Of a DNA stretch of 64,000 nucleotides, positions 11,067 to 23,209 are shown piece by piece. The translations under genes and the position numbers were made by a program. Numbering within the stretch: the first letter of the stretch is position 1; every line of letters starts with the position of its first letter. The notes below the pieces were generated by a model. It did no database searches, had not been told where the DNA came from, and saw nothing but the letters and a program-made list of their open reading frames with translations. The DNA is from Branchinecta lynchi (lineage: Eukaryota > Arthropoda > Branchiopoda > Anostraca > Branchinectidae), in NCBI GenBank assembly GCA_023053575.1, contig JAKZAP010000008.1:2877001-2941000 (forward strand), written 5' to 3'.

Positions 11067-14000
11067 GTTGTCAAACCTCTACCCCTCTCTTCACACTAGT
11101 ATAGCTCTGCTCGTTTCTTTGCTTAAATTCGTTCGGAGAGAGCTAGAGCAATCGAAGGGGTTTGGAATAATATGGAAAGTGTCAGCGGCTTCTCTGGCCA
11201 AACAAAACTACCAGGGTATATGCATTTCTGAAATGCTAGATGGCCTCTATGCGATCTTACGCGCTGTTCCGACACGCCAGAACTGTTCCCTATCGTTACA
11301 ACGGAATTACTACGTTTTCTTCTGACGGAATACTGGTGTGGTGTACGTCTATTGTGTTATTTGTGTTCGATGGCAAAGCCTTTGCTCGAACAAGCAAGCA
11401 GTTAAAGGAAGTACTTGTAAATCGATCATTGTAGAGAGACTGCGAATAACTGTGATATTGTCAAGCTGAAATACAAGTGGAGTTGTAAATTCGACAAGAT
11501 TGACTTAGAAATCGCCACTTTCCAAATCCGACCATTCCTTAAAGTACCAATCATGACCGCAAATTAAGAAAAATACTTTTAAGCCAAATATGCATTTTCA
11601 TGATCCCCATGAGCCCATTAGCATTCTTGCCTCAAGGGTTTTGCTTACAAATGAGGCTCCAGCTCCCTTAAAGTGCGCATCTTCACCGCAAGGTCGAAAA
11701 GTACGTTTTATCAAACGATACATCTCAACCGATGATCATTTGTGCCACAAGGATTCTACTTTTGGCATATATCAATGATCCCTAAGAACCTGCTATCGTT
11801 TTTGGCTCAAGGGTTTTGCTTACAGATGCAATTGTAGCGCCTTTAAAGTCCGCATCATTACAGCCAAGTTCAGCAATAAAATACTTTAGGAACCCCAAAA
11901 CGTAAGTGGCGGGATACCCATGACATCGCAAAAGCTGTCCGTCCGTCCGTCAGTCTGTGCGCACTATAACTCTCGAAGGGAATGGGATATTTTGATGAAA
12001 CTTGGTGTGAGGATTCTTTGGGTCAAGAGTAAGGTCAAGTTCGTAGATGGGCTATGAAGCCCTACATTTATGGGTGGGGGAGTGGGTTTAAACGAAGGGG
12101 CAAATGAAATATTTTTAAACAGATAATGTGATAGTCGATTATGGGGTAAGAAGACATGTTGAACACGATGGTCAAAACCATTTTGTCATCGGAAAAGTAG
12201 TTCGCCCGGAATCCGGCCAAAACAGGAAAGTTTGTTAAAAGTAAAAGTTTTATTTGAAGTTGATTAGATTTAGGGGTAAGAAGACATACGATGGTGAAAA
12301 CTGTTTTTTCGCCGGACAAGTAGTTACCCCGGAATCCGCCAAAAACCGGAAAGTCTGTTAAAAGTAAAAGTAATATTTGAAGTTAACTAGATGTTCGATT
12401 TAGGGGTAAGAAGACATGCTTAACATAATGGTGAAAACCATTTTCTCGCCGAACAAGTAGTTTGCCCGGAATCTGGCAAAAACCGGAAAGTTTGTTAAAA
12501 GTAAATGTTTTATTTGGAGTTACTTAGATGTTCGATGTAGGAGTAAGAAGACATGCTGAACACTTATGTGAAAACAATTTTCTATTCAAACAATGTTTGC
12601 AACGGATACGTCAGCTATGATTTTTCATCAGCAATATTTCGGCCCTTCTTGGCAAGGGTCCTCGTCAGGCTGTCAATCTTCTGGTTCAACTTCGGGGAAG
12701 GAAACAAACCTGTAACAATTTTCTACCCAGAGAAGTAGTTCGCCCGGAATCCGGCCAAAACCGAAAATTGTTAAAAGTTAGAGTTTTAATTTGTAGTTGA
12801 TTAGATTTAGGGGTAAAGAGATGGCGAATCCGTGCATGACAATAATTTTTTTACCCGGACATATAGTTCGACCGGAATCTGGCTGGAGCTGGAAAATTTG
12901 TTATAAGTTGAATTTTTATTTGAAGTTGGTTAGATGTTCAATATTGGGAAAAGAAGATACGCTGAGTTCGTTTTTGAGCTTTCTTTTTTCGTCAGACAAG
13001 TAGTTCCGGAATTCGGCCGAAACCGGGAAATTTGCAGGAGTGGCAGGAAGTTTTCGTCAAAACAGATATGACTTATAGGGGTAAACACACATGCTGATTC
13101 AATATCTGAACTTCGTTTTCTCAGATGATTAATCTGTTTTTGAATTTAATGGGAAAAATGTCCAATGAGTCTACTTTTTACTTACTGTTGTATAATACAA
13201 TATTATTCGACTCTGTAAAAAGTTCCCAAACAAAAAAATCCTGCCAACATTTTGCCTATTCTTGCAAGTGCCACTTGAGCTTTCAGCTCTTGTTCATTGT
13301 CATGCTGGTAGGGGCACGCCGACTGGAATTCCTATGAGAACTTTAGGCTCCATAAAAAATTTAATTCTATCAGAGGCTTTATTCTGTTTTAGTGTGCCAA
13401 AACTTATTAAAAGGCTATGAAAATGGCATGACCATCGCTTCTATCTATCAGAGGCTTTATTTATTTATTTATATTTATATATTTTCCGAGTAGGTTTTAA
13501 TCCAGAATTTAGAGTTGCTTGTCGAAATTTATAGAGCCTTATGCTTAGGACACTATTAGTAGTCTGCTATTTACTTTCATCCCTCAAAACTGAGCCGTCG
13601 AAATGTATAAAGGAACAGTTTGCTAAGCTAATAATGCAATCATTCTGCACATTTAACGAAATTCTATGACTGATCTGAAAATCCTTTTGTCTCGGATAAG
13701 GAAGTTCAGGATACAAATAGTTCCGATGGGATCCCAAAGGGGAATATTTGTCGAACTTGTTTATTCAGATCATCAGGTCTCATTTCATATCCACTAAGCA
13801 ATTGATTTCTATATTTAGTATCCGATTTAGCTGAGATCACGGGTGTTATTACCCTCGCTAGTCGAAGACTCCTAGGATACTCTGATCCATCTTTATCTTT
13901 ATATACAGTTATATCAGTTATATCGCAGGATTTTGTTCCTCCATTACTGTTATATCGTAGGATGTTGGTCGTGCAGAAATTTCCGGCTTACATCAGAACG

Positions 14001-14251
14001 CGATAAATAAGTAATAGTAAAGCAGTCTTTATCGACAGCTTGCCAAAGATATTTGTTAGGACTGACGAATTTCCAGTTTTTGCCCAGATCTGGGGAATCG
14101 GGTCGACCCAGCGACTTCATATGAAAGCGAAGCAGGGGGATTATTTTTCGAAATTCCAAACACTCAATGAAGTCCTAACACGATGCCGATAGAATTGCTG
14201 CTTTTCCCGGATTAGATCGATTCAACATGTCAGCGTTATAATGTGTCATAA

Positions 14252-14815
14252 TTGACCAATAGGACGAGACTCCGTGTTGGTTTACAAACTTTGACGCCTT
14301 CAAATTCTTACTTCCATGGAAACTCTTTTGCAAAAATAGAATTTGGAGCTTCAATCCATCTGAAGGGTAAGCTCAGACGTGATATTCTTGCCCGTATATA
14401 CCAGTCAACTGTTTTACCGTCATTTTTCCAGCGGTGGTGGTGAATGGTTTTAATCGTGGTTTGATTGCTAGTGTCCGTGTGTGCTATTTTAAAGACTGTA
14501 AATTTTTGCTTGGATACCCTTTATTTGCTAGAAATACACCTCTAATTAATTCCCTTTCAGTTAAAGATCCTGCCCTGGCAATTCAGCAGAAATTTGATAA
14601 TTTTGTAGCTAAAGCTAATAATATTCTGACTCTGCAGAATCTGTTTCCGTTTTTTGCTAAAAAGCTAATAGTTAAGTAAGTACAGTGCTTTGTTTAATGT
14701 ACGCCAATTGTTATTTATTGTTATGAAAGTTATTTGTAACAGTGTTTTTTAAATTTATTTTAGTACTCCTCATTATATATTCTTTGAGGGAAATAAATAA
14801 ATGAATGAATGAATA
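14252..14815 (+). mobile_element. Probable LINE 3-prime end, unit copy 2
   Basis: Identical to 170-733, shifted by 14082. Confidence 0.45.
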
Positions 14816-16487
14816 TACGGTTAAGGAATAGCCCAATTAATATTTCCAGCAAGTTCTTGGCTCTGAAGGATGACAAAACGCCAATAATTTAATTTCAAAG
14901 TTGAAGGTTTTCGTTACGATCCCGTCCGTTTTCGTCGGGTATGGTGCAATCTCTCTATACTCAGTACGAATCAGATATCAGATACCATGGTAATTGCAAA
15001 AATGACTTTAATAAATTGAAAACGAGCACGGCAGTCAGGAACGGATGTCAGAACTTACATAGAACGTGATAAATAAGTAACAGTAAACCAGTCTTCTTGT
15101 ATTTATAGACAGCTGGCCAATTTTATTTGTTAAAACTGACGAATTTCCCGTTTTTGCCCAGCTCTCGGGAATCCGGTCGACCCACCGACTTCACATGAAA
15201 CGAAGCAGGGATATTATTTTTCGAAATCCCAAACACCCGATAAAGTCGTAACATGTTGCTTATGGAATCTCCGATTTTCACGGACTAGATCGATTCAGCA
15301 TTTCAGCTTGTATACTCAATAAGAATCAGATATCAGATATGGTGTCTGCAAAAACGGGTAATCGCAAAAACCCCTTTATAAAATTAAAAACGAGCACGGC
15401 AGTCTGAAAGGGCTCGCACCGTCCTGCAACTGGAACATAATAAGCAGAGTTTAACCTATCGAGTTTTGGTTAAATGTTGATGGTGGCGAAAATCATCGTC
15501 AGGGAGGATCGCACACTTTTATTTCTACGAAAATAATATAATTGAACACATGTACTGTCAGAATTTTAGCTCGGTCGCGATCGTTGGACGACAAATGGAA
15601 CAAAACCGCATGATTGCTCTATACTTGAATATTCAGAATAATAAAAAAAGAAAAAAAGTATCTGCAGAACTCCTAAAGCCAACGTCTCTCCTTTTGTTTC
15701 CGAGTCATTTGTCTATTTCTCTCCAGCAGCTTTCCTCTAGCCCATCTGGTTTCCAGAAGAAATCCTAGATATTTGTGTACTGCCCTTAGGCTCTGATGGC
15801 CCTATTACTCCCTGGGGCGTCTTTAGACAAGAAAAGCCTCAAGTGTAAAATGGGATGAACTGGAATGCTTTCTTTTCCCTATTTTGTTTTAGCAGCTGAG
15901 CGTTGATCTGCTTTCGAGGAAAGATGTGATAAAGGGTCTCCTTGTGTTTGGATCATGTCGCATTACTTTGAGTATTTTCGATAAATTTGTTTATTACTCA
16001 TCGTACGTGTAATTGCCATGATGGAGTATAGAGAAGGTATACGGTTAATATATAAACACACATAAATCATATTTCTTTAATTATTTTTTGGTTGTTGGAT
16101 AGAGGCTTTTCATAGGGTCGAGAGATTTCACGAATCGAAGAGGACGATCTGTAACAGCTTCATTCGGGCCTTCAACACCATGATTACAGATAACACGACC
16201 CCAGCAGCAACGTAGCCTTATATACTTTACTCCTCAACAATAACACGCAGCTTCTGCTGCAATTGACCTTATACCAGATTAGCGCCCAGGACGGATTACC
16301 CTCCGGATAACCCGGATTATAATCCGGGATTATCCGCCTTCTCCTCATTATCAGCATCCATCGCACATAGATAGTAGGAATAGATTCATAAGTGTATGAA
16401 CAGAAAGAGAAGCTGCCACTATTAATTTAAATTTGCCCGTTACACAATGCAAAGTTTGCCAGAATCTTCAGGGTCCTCTGACAACTC

Positions 16488-16913
16488 TTTCACACAGAAG
16501 AACTGGAGAATCTTTTATTTTTGCCTTGTTTTATTTGCTTAGTTTTGGTACTTTTTGTCTACGGAGCGTTCAGTTTTCAAATGTTTTACCCCCAGCCGCC
16601 GCGTCGGAGAGAAGGAAGGCTGTGCAGAGTTGTCAATTGCTAACAAGAAAATCGCTCAGATGGAAAGTAATGGTATTTTCGGGAAAGTTTTTTTCTGATC
16701 CGTTCCATACGGAAAAGATCATTTCTAGTAGCAGTTGTGCTTTAAGGATAGCGCTTTCACCGTCAAGGAGGTTCGAACCTGGTTTCTGCTGAAGAGCTAC
16801 TAATTAGACGACGGGGTTGGTGGTAGCTCGTAGGAGGAGTAAATAAAGTTCAGATGGACTCATCGGTCGTTCTTGCCCTCGACACGAACGCCTGGTTGAA
16901 TTAAGAATGAACT
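16488..16913. other. Single-copy-looking flank of the tandem array; no gene seen
   Basis: A frame crossing the breakpoint (16433-16792) encodes nothing recognisable and is created by the junction. A ggttcgaacc block at about 16770 resembles a T-loop, but no arms pair. A run of about 26 T residues follows at 16913-16939. Confidence 0.6.
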
Positions 16914-16939
16914 TTTTTTTTTTTTTTTTTTTTTTTTTT

Positions 16940-17110
16940 ACCATTCCTATTTAGCCGGATTCGGGGTAAACTTCTTGACCGGCGAGAAACTAGTTTCACA
17001 TCTGGATTTAGCATGACTCTCACCCAATTTCGATTGTCTCATTGGGTTTTAAAACTTTCTGACAGATTTCCGGATTCCGGGTGAACTACTTGTCCGGCAA
17101 GAAAATAAAG
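16940..17110 (-). repeat. A-family fragment
   Basis: Two degraded 135 bp-type repeats in reverse sense, recognised by gattccgggtgaactacttgtccgg at 17072-17096 and by its diverged counterpart at about 16955. Confidence 0.7.
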
Positions 17111-17115
17111 TTCAT

Positions 17116-17360
17116 GAACTACCGTTCATAATACATACGTAAAAGTCTACGCGTGGCTTACGGGAAAATATCCCCAAACAAAAGCCGTTATAACCGCAAT
17201 GGCCTTTGTACGCTTTACAATGCTTATTGGTCCCCTGAACTACGCGTTCATAATAAATACGTAAAAAGTCTACGCGTGGCTTACGGGAAAATATCCCCAA
17301 ACAAAAGCCGCTATAACCGCAATGGCCTTTGTACGCTTTACAATGCTTATTGGGCCCCTG
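17116..17360. repeat. Local tandem duplication, period about 121-123 bp
   Basis: Copies 17116-17236 and 17237-17360 differ by a few substitutions and two 1 bp indels. Both strands stay open across it by chance (85 residues on +, 120 on -). The + frame contains RYNRNGLCTLYNAYWAP, which resembles a frame at 45577-45831 (CYNRKALGILYSTFCAP), so an older shared repeat or coding source is possible. Confidence 0.85.
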
Positions 17361-17627
17361 TGCTTCTGTTTTTAGTCGGCATGGCGCATCTGTTTCGTAA
17401 AAAAAGATAGCTAGACTCTGCGAGTGGCTCATTTGAAATATTGTAAATTCCTTCTCAGGCTCCGTAAGTGGCACTGAAACAGAAAAGTCATTGCTCGATT
17501 TGGACTAATAGACGTGCCCTCTCGGATTGAGACTTTGTGTGATGACGTGTGTAAATAGACCATTAACTTGATTCACGCTTAATACCCTCTGTCGACCTTC
17601 TTATTGAGTCTGGTTAGCTTGTTTACA

Positions 17628-17800
17628 GGCCCGTATCCAGGAATTTATTCCGGGGGGGGGGGGGTTTGCCTGCGGGTCGCACAAAAAAGTGCAAAAAAGA
17701 CATAGATCAGAGGGAAAAGCCTCAAAAATTGAGTATTTTTGTATGTTTCGGGGGGGGGGGGGGGTTCAACCCCTAACCCCACGCCCCTGGATACGGCCTT
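17628..17800. mobile_element. 173 bp MITE with perfect 11 bp target duplication
   Basis: Left end GGCCCGTATCCAGG and right end CCTGGATACGGCCTT are inverted repeats with one mismatch or indel. The 11 bp flank gcttgtttaca is present exactly on both sides (17617-17627 and 17801-17811). The inside holds two long G runs (17652-17664 and 17749-17764). There is no coding capacity. The superfamily is uncertain: an 11 bp duplication suits Mutator-like elements, but the 8 bp hAT type would not fit. Confidence 0.85.
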
Positions 17801-17811
17801 GCTTGTTTACA

Positions 17812-17930
17812 TTGTTTTATTAATTTGTTTGTTGTTGTTTTTATCGTTATTTATCGTTTTGTTTTTTTCATAATACTCCGTATTTTGTATTTTGCACTTT
17901 ACGGTTAATAAAGTTCATTCATTCGTTCAT
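17812..17930 (+). mobile_element. LINE 3-prime tail
   Basis: T-rich 3-prime UTR-like sequence ends with ggttaataaagttcattcattcgttcatac, that is a poly(A)-signal-like AATAAA followed by an (ATTC)n tail. No coding part is left. Confidence 0.5.
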
Positions 17931-17999
17931 ACACTGAACCACTTGAAATATAAAATCTTGGCCATATGTCTTTCATTTCTAACGGATTTTTTTGCACAG

Positions 18000-18155
18000 G
18001 GTGCGCGCCACACCTACTCTGAAGCTGTCGGCAAAAACGTAGCCAATCCAACGGCAATGTTGATGGCGGGAGCCAGTATGCTCAAGCACATAAATCTTCA
18101 TTTCTATGGAAACATGATTCAGTCTGCAGTAGAACGGGTCTTGAAGGTGGGAAAG
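18000..18155 (+). CDS. IDH3B: Isocitrate dehydrogenase [NAD] subunit beta, penultimate exon (partial gene)
   Basis: This 156 bp, 52-codon exon opens after a splice acceptor (tttttttgcacag) and closes at a consensus donor AAG/gtaaga. It begins GARHTYSEAVGKNVANPTAML and ends VERVLKVGK, which are hallmarks of the beta subunit of mitochondrial NAD-dependent isocitrate dehydrogenase: the GARH start, the NPTAML motif and a C-terminal VGK at an exon edge. IDH3B is a structural/regulatory subunit of the heteromeric enzyme that oxidises isocitrate to 2-oxoglutarate in the TCA cycle in the mitochondrial matrix. The intron after it is phase 0, matching the K/V boundary I recall for animal IDH3B. The alpha subunit (HGTAPDIAG type) and gamma subunit (GTRNTG type) fit less well. 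Earlier exons were not found in 1-17999. The last exon is at 35283-35360. Confidence 0.93.
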
Positions 18156-18359
18156 GTAAGATATCTCCTTTATTTTCTGATGCATAGAGGTACCAGTAGG
18201 GATGGTAAGGGATAGGAGTCCTACTAATTGGACGGCGGACGACAATCATAATTGTCCAATTACAGTCATGGCCTTACCTTAAACTGTACTGGCAAGCAGA
18301 AATGATTTACAGTACACTTTCAAATAGCAGCTTACGGAGGTGATGATGTATTCAAAAAA

Positions 18360-18720
18360 TGCATAAAACGGATACGTCAGCTACGATGCTTTAGCAGCGA
18401 TATTTCGGCCCTTGTTGGCAAGGGTCCTCGTCAGGCTGTCAATCTTATTTGACGGTACGAAACGGACAAGTCAGCTACATTTTGAACTTTCGACTACATT
18501 TTGAACTTTGCATCGTCAGATATGATTCGCAGTCACCTTGGGCTGAAGAAATGTCTATCACCAAAGTACGGAACTTCAAATCGCCCATACAATAAAATGT
18601 AGCTGACTTATCCGTTTTGCACCGTCAAATATGATTCGCAGTCAGCTTGGGCTGAAGGAATATCTATAGGCTGTCAATCTTCAGGGTCAACGTCGAGGAA
18701 GGAAGCAAACCTGCAACCGT
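18360..18720. repeat. D-family (SINE-like) fragments
   Basis: 18363-18447 repeats the core of the nested element at 5544-5672 (cggatacgtcagcta, then ggcaagggtcctcgtcagg). 18595-18720 is a second piece in another arrangement (gacttatccgttttgca, cagcttgggctgaaggaatat) and ends near ggaaggaagcaaacctg. Confidence 0.65.
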
Positions 18721-19400
18721 GATGGTCACTTTCTGACCTCTCCAGGGCTTTGATTTCAGTCTCTTTTTGTAGGATTCGAATGTTTTAAGGGTAACAGGGC
18801 ATTGTCAAGGGATTTGACGACGGAAATACTCGGTCGAAGAAATGCCGTCGTACCCGACCAAAACTTTTAAAGGTATCCGAAGAGAGTGGGTGATCAAACA
18901 TGCGTAGTAACGAGCATAGGATCGAGCAGTGTTTTTTTTATAATCTCACCTGCACTCCTCTCAGTGACGCAACTTTCTTTATTATCACAACTCAAATTTC
19001 TTATGTTTATACGTCACCTACACTTTACTCTTACACTAAATTCTAATTATTCGGATCGAGCAGTGTCAGTTAAGCCTAAAACTGAGAAAAATATTCACGA
19101 ATTGCAGCAGCCGTAATGCTCGTTACGGGACGATGCCATAGTTTCCTTTTTCCTGGTCTGTTCCTCATCATTTTGAATGACGCATCTTGGGACTCCGGCA
19201 ATGGGGCGTTTTCAGATTTGGCCAATTCTCATCCGCGCCAATTTGACTGACGTGGATTGGAAAATAAATTTTCTCTTCTAACGGTATTTGTAACATACGA
19301 GGTCTGGCTGATCGGTACCGATTTTTGTCATGTCGCTGTTTTCGCTTTCACGGTTGGCGCGTTTTTTATTTCGCTGTTTTTAGCGGCGCGGCTTTTGCAG
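18721..19400. other. No gene seen in intron stretch
   Basis: The frames 18886-19116 and 19257-19475 have no recognisable domain. No repeats matching other parts of the window were spotted. Confidence 0.5.
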
Positions 19401-19404
19401 TCGT

Positions 19405-19510
19405 TGTTGGGATCCCATAACGTAGTGACAAGATATCATGACTTGATAAGGTTTATCTGTCTGTTCGTCTGTTAGCACGATAACCCTTGAAGGGAGTGTA
19501 CTTTAATCTT
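19405..19510 (+). repeat. A-family 5-prime end fragment
   Basis: Starts gttgggatcccataacg, followed by the gtctgttcgtctgttagcacgataac stretch typical of the A 5-prime end, then breaks off. Confidence 0.7.
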
Positions 19511-19679
19511 CTCTGCAGCAAACTTCAGTGATCAGCGTATTGAACGGATGAAATTTATTACCCGTTTTTAAGAAAAAAAACACGAACGGAATGTGAAGAA
19601 AAAAAGGACAAAAACACGCAACACGTAACACCCTCAGCTATATCGTTACTCATATATTTTTTTTCCAGTACAATTCTGA

Positions 19680-20010
19680 TTGTTTGTTACGTGTGGAAAA
19701 AATAGGTTAAAGAATGGCCCTTACTTCTGCCCGATGTGTGGAAAGATGGATGAGGATGTGTTCCATTTTATGTGTGAATGTGAAGGATTGAGTGATTTAG
19801 GGGTCGAATTATTTGGGGTGGGAATTACTAGGGAGGAGTGGCTACTAGAAAAAATTGGAAGTACAAATATGGGGGATATCCGTAAGGTGGCTAGTTTCCT
19901 CCGCGTTGGTTTGTCCCATAGAGAGCGATTTTTGTATTTTGTTGTGTTTTTTCTTGTTTTGTTGCCATGACCCCAAGGTTTTTTTCGTGCAATAAATTCA
20001 TTCATTCATA
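19680..20010 (+). mobile_element. LINE 3-prime end with C-terminal zinc knuckle and (ATTC)n tail
   Basis: The frame 19680-19970 contains CPMCGKMDEDVFHFMCECEG, a C-x2-C...H-x3-C pattern like the zinc-binding C-terminus of several non-LTR retrotransposon ORF2 proteins. After the stop, about 20 bp of UTR leads to aataaattcattcattcata. A paralogue is at 38626-38972 (CPMCGEMNENVLHLMCECSE) and a tiny one on the - strand at about 25888-25945. It is 5-prime truncated and not functional. Confidence 0.75.
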
Positions 20011-20095
20011 GGCTTTACCCACCTTACCACTTTACCCACAAGTTGAAACCCGGAATGTTATGTTGTGAATTGTATGTGCTCTTTGGCGGCAATTT

Positions 20096-20985
20096 CAAAA
20101 AGACCAAAGGTTTCGATGGGATCCCAAAAATTTAATATTTTATACAGACAATTCGGTCTTCTCTTAGCCAGATCCAGTCTTCGTCAGGCTCGTTGAACAT
20201 TTTCACTTGTAAAATGTAGAAACAGATTAAGGCCAAATACCTAATCATCTGATAAAACCAAGTTAAGATATGGATTTATTATGTGTGTTTACCCCTAGAA
20301 GTCATATTATTTTGACGAAACTGACCGAAACTCCCTGCCTTACTTCTGCCAAATTTCCGGTTTTGGCCGAATTCTGGGCGAACTGTTTATCGGACAAAAA
20401 TCTAAAGGTCAAAAACGGATTCAGCGTATCTCCTCACCCCTACATCGAACATCTAATCAACTTCAGATAAAACTTAAACAAATTTTTCGGTTTCAGCCGG
20501 ATTCCGGGTCGTTCGGGTAAAAAAAATGATAGTCATTTACGAATTCAGCTTCTCGTCTCTCCCCTAAATCGGACATCTAATCAACTTCAAATAAAACGTT
20601 TGCTTTTAACGAATTTTCCGGCTTTGGGCGGATTCCGGGCGAACTACTTGTCCAGGTAGAAAATGATTTTCACATAAGTGTTCAGCATGTCTTCTTATAA
20701 GAATTAGGGGTATACCCCTAAATCGAACATATAATCAATTTCAAATAAAACTTCTACTTTTTAACATACTTTCCGGTTTTGTCCGGAGTCCTGGCGAACT
20801 ACTTGTCCGGCGAAAAATGGTTTTCATAATCGTGTTCAGCATGAATCTTTTCCCCCTTAATTGCCCATTAGCTGTTTAACAATATTTTCTTTCTCGACCT
20901 TTCGCTTGACCCAAAGAATCCTCACACCAAGTTTCATTTTCATCAAAATATCTCATTCCGTTCAAGAGTTATCGTGCTGACAGTA
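20096..20985 (-). mobile_element. A-family element, reverse, diverged
   Basis: Begins with the reverse of the A 3-prime terminus (gaccaaaggtttcgatggga), continues through about five 135 bp repeats and the module caccaagtttcat/tcaaaatatctc, and breaks off near a gttatcgtgctgacag block before the normal 5-prime end. Confidence 0.75.
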
Positions 20986-21009
20986 GCGGGTTAATTTCGT
21001 CAAAATCCT

Positions 21010-22173
21010 GGGTGGGGGGGGGGGGGGGGGGGGCAAAGTTGGAGCCGATTTTTCCAACTCAACTGAAAATGAGCAGTTTTATTTCAAGAAGAAAAACGTA
21101 ATAATAACAAAGAAACAAAGCGATATTTTTCATGAACATGTATATTTTGCTTTAAAGTATTGTTTGTACTTCGCGTTTAAGACCAGTACTTTAAGGGATT
21201 GCCGCATCTGGGAAGTGACAATTTGTAAGCCAATCTTGTCAAGTCTCTAATGTTCTAGCCAAGTTTCATCGTCCTGTATAGCACACGTAGAAGTACCTTA
21301 AATCGCGACCAGTGGAATTCCGACTCCCCCCCCCCCCAGAGTGCCCGAATCCGGTCCAGTTCTGTTAGTGATTTATCTAGGGCTTATGCTTGTTCTTCCC
21401 ACCAAGTGTCATCCCAATCGCTACACTCTAAGCGTGTCACTAAATTTCCGGTTCCCCCCTCCCCCTCCCACACACAAACTGGTCGGATCTTGGCCACACT
21501 TGAAATAGGACATCTGAGACATAAGTTGTTTCCGAATATCAAGTTTCATTAAGATCCGGTTACCAGTTCAAAAGTTGGATGTGCCTGAAGATTCCAGATT
21601 CCCCTTTCCTCCACTCCTCCTACGATGGTCTAGTCCCTGATATTTCTGCCAAGTTTCATTGTCCTAGCACATATGGCATCTTAACTCGGGATCACCGGAA
21701 TTTCGGAACCGTCCGTCCACCCCCCCCCCCCCTCCAGAGTTCCCGGATCCGGTCTGGTCTTTTCAACTATGTCTTGTGCTTGTTCTTCCCACCAAGTTTC
21801 ATGCCGATCCATCCACTCTGAATATGTCACACGATTTCCGGTTTTCCCCCTTCAACTCCGCCCGAAGTCACCGGATCCGTTCCGGATTTGAAATATGTCA
21901 TCTCAGACACGAGGTCTTTTCAAAATCAAGTTTCCAAAGCTATACGTGCGTCAATATTCCGAATTCACCATCCCTCCACTCCCCCATAGTGGTCGGATCG
22001 AAGAAGTGAGTATTTCCGATTTATCTTGGTCGGGTTCCTAATATGCCTGCCAAGTTTCATCGTCCTAGCACATTGGAAGTACCCTAACACGCGATCACCG
22101 GACTGACCGACCGACAGACAAATTGACTTACGGAAAAGCGATCGGTATGTGGCACTTGACTGGAAGGCAAGTG
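21010..22173 (-). mobile_element. B-family element, reverse
   Basis: Contains several copies of the ccaagtttcatcgtcctag block (for example 22050-22068) and several C or G runs (20 G at 21014-21033). It ends at 22149-22173 with the B 5-prime terminal hairpin, tggcacttg...caagtgcca. No coding capacity. Confidence 0.75.
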
Positions 22174-22553
22174 CCATAAAAACGGCTCTTAAGGTAGTTA
22201 ATAAAATGTTCCGAGTAAACTTGCTACAGAGGGTTTGAATAGGATCCCTAAATAGCAATGCACCACTGGAAATCTTTTTTTCTAATATTCTGAAATGTTT
22301 TCCTACTTTAGAATCATTGCCCAACTTTCAAAAACCCTCTTATCTGTAGTTTCCGCGTTTAGACAATGTTCGCTTCAGTGGGGCGGCACGAGCAAATCGG
22401 TTTTTCCACTGAATGGAGTTGAAGATACGGCTCCGGTATAAGAGAAGTGCATCTCGAAAAGAGTCACCACAGGCAACAAAAACTTTGAAATGTCTTGAGG
22501 ACCAATCGGATACATGATTGAATTTAAAAGATCTGGGGATGAGAGTGACTCTA
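22174..22553. other. No gene seen
   Basis: Open frames here (21965-22324 and 22340-22675 on -) run into neighbouring repeats and show no domains. Confidence 0.5.
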
Positions 22554-22817
22554 GAGCCTCGTTTTTGTTGCATGCTGCTGGTCCACTTCTCGGCCGATTC
22601 CGGACTGATTCTTTCTACATCCGTTTTCGCACTGCAGCGCTTCCGAGGAAGACGGTAGCGCTTCTCGAGAATCACGGAGCATCTTGCTTCCCTGCAAGAT
22701 GCTGCAGCGCTGCCGCTTCAACCAAGAAGAAAGTGAATCCAAAAACGCATATTATGCAAAAGCAAAGAAGTGCTACAGCAGCGATGCGGTAGCGCTATTG
22801 CAACAAAAACGAGGCTC
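22554..22817. mobile_element. 264 bp MITE with 19 bp perfect terminal inverted repeats
   Basis: Left terminus GAGCCTCGTTTTTGTTGCA (22554-22572) is matched exactly by its reverse complement ending at 22817. The interior is rich in gcagcgct-like motifs (ctgcagcgct, gctacagcagcgatgc). A diverged copy in reverse orientation lies at 59785-60066. The target duplication is unclear here. No coding capacity, so mobilisation would need a transposase from elsewhere. Confidence 0.8.
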
Positions 22818-23209
22818 AGAACTACGGAGAAGTCGGGATCAGCACCACAGGTTTTACATATTTTGACAATGGCGGGTGGTGTTAAACGCCAACCTAGGAG
22901 GGATTGAGGCCCACTTTCGCGAGGAGTGGAAACGTAAACACAATTTTATTCTTGCTAATTTTGTCTACTAGAATTAGTCACATTATTTTTTCAATTTTTT
23001 TCCTCTTTTTATTTAAGTTTTATCGCTCTCCTAACAGCTAGGGCGGCACTGAAAAGCTCAAAGGGTTCTGGGAACAACGAATCCAAACCGTAAACTCAGA
23101 ATTTTTTTACAAAAATCTTTCCCAAACTTTTGACATGTGTAAAAACCAAACGGATGGACCGAATGAGATGCAAATTCGACAGTGCCGAGTTTATGCGGCC
23201 TAGATTTGT

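Larger units (their letters stand above)
9447..16487. repeat. 7041 bp tandem unit, complete copy 2
   Basis: Same content as 2406-9446. After 16487 the shared sequence (ctctgacaactc) continues into unrelated DNA (tttcacacagaag), which marks the right edge of the array. Confidence 0.9.

Noticed and set aside
16433..16792. 119-residue frame on the + strand
   Set aside because: It crosses the array breakpoint and has no recognisable domain.
16740..16810. Possible tRNA from ggttcgaacc
   Set aside because: The T-stem does not pair on either strand and no A box is present.
17112..17474. 120-residue frame on the - strand
   Set aside because: It is the shadow of a 121-123 bp tandem duplication; the repeated residues reflect repeated DNA, not a gene.
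18000..18155. IDH3 alpha or gamma, or isopropylmalate dehydrogenase
   Set aside because: GARH, NPTAML and the VGK/VRT boundary fit the beta subunit best.
22340..22866. Overlapping frames on both strands
   Set aside because: They are all within or beside a MITE with CAGC-rich sequence; no conserved domain.
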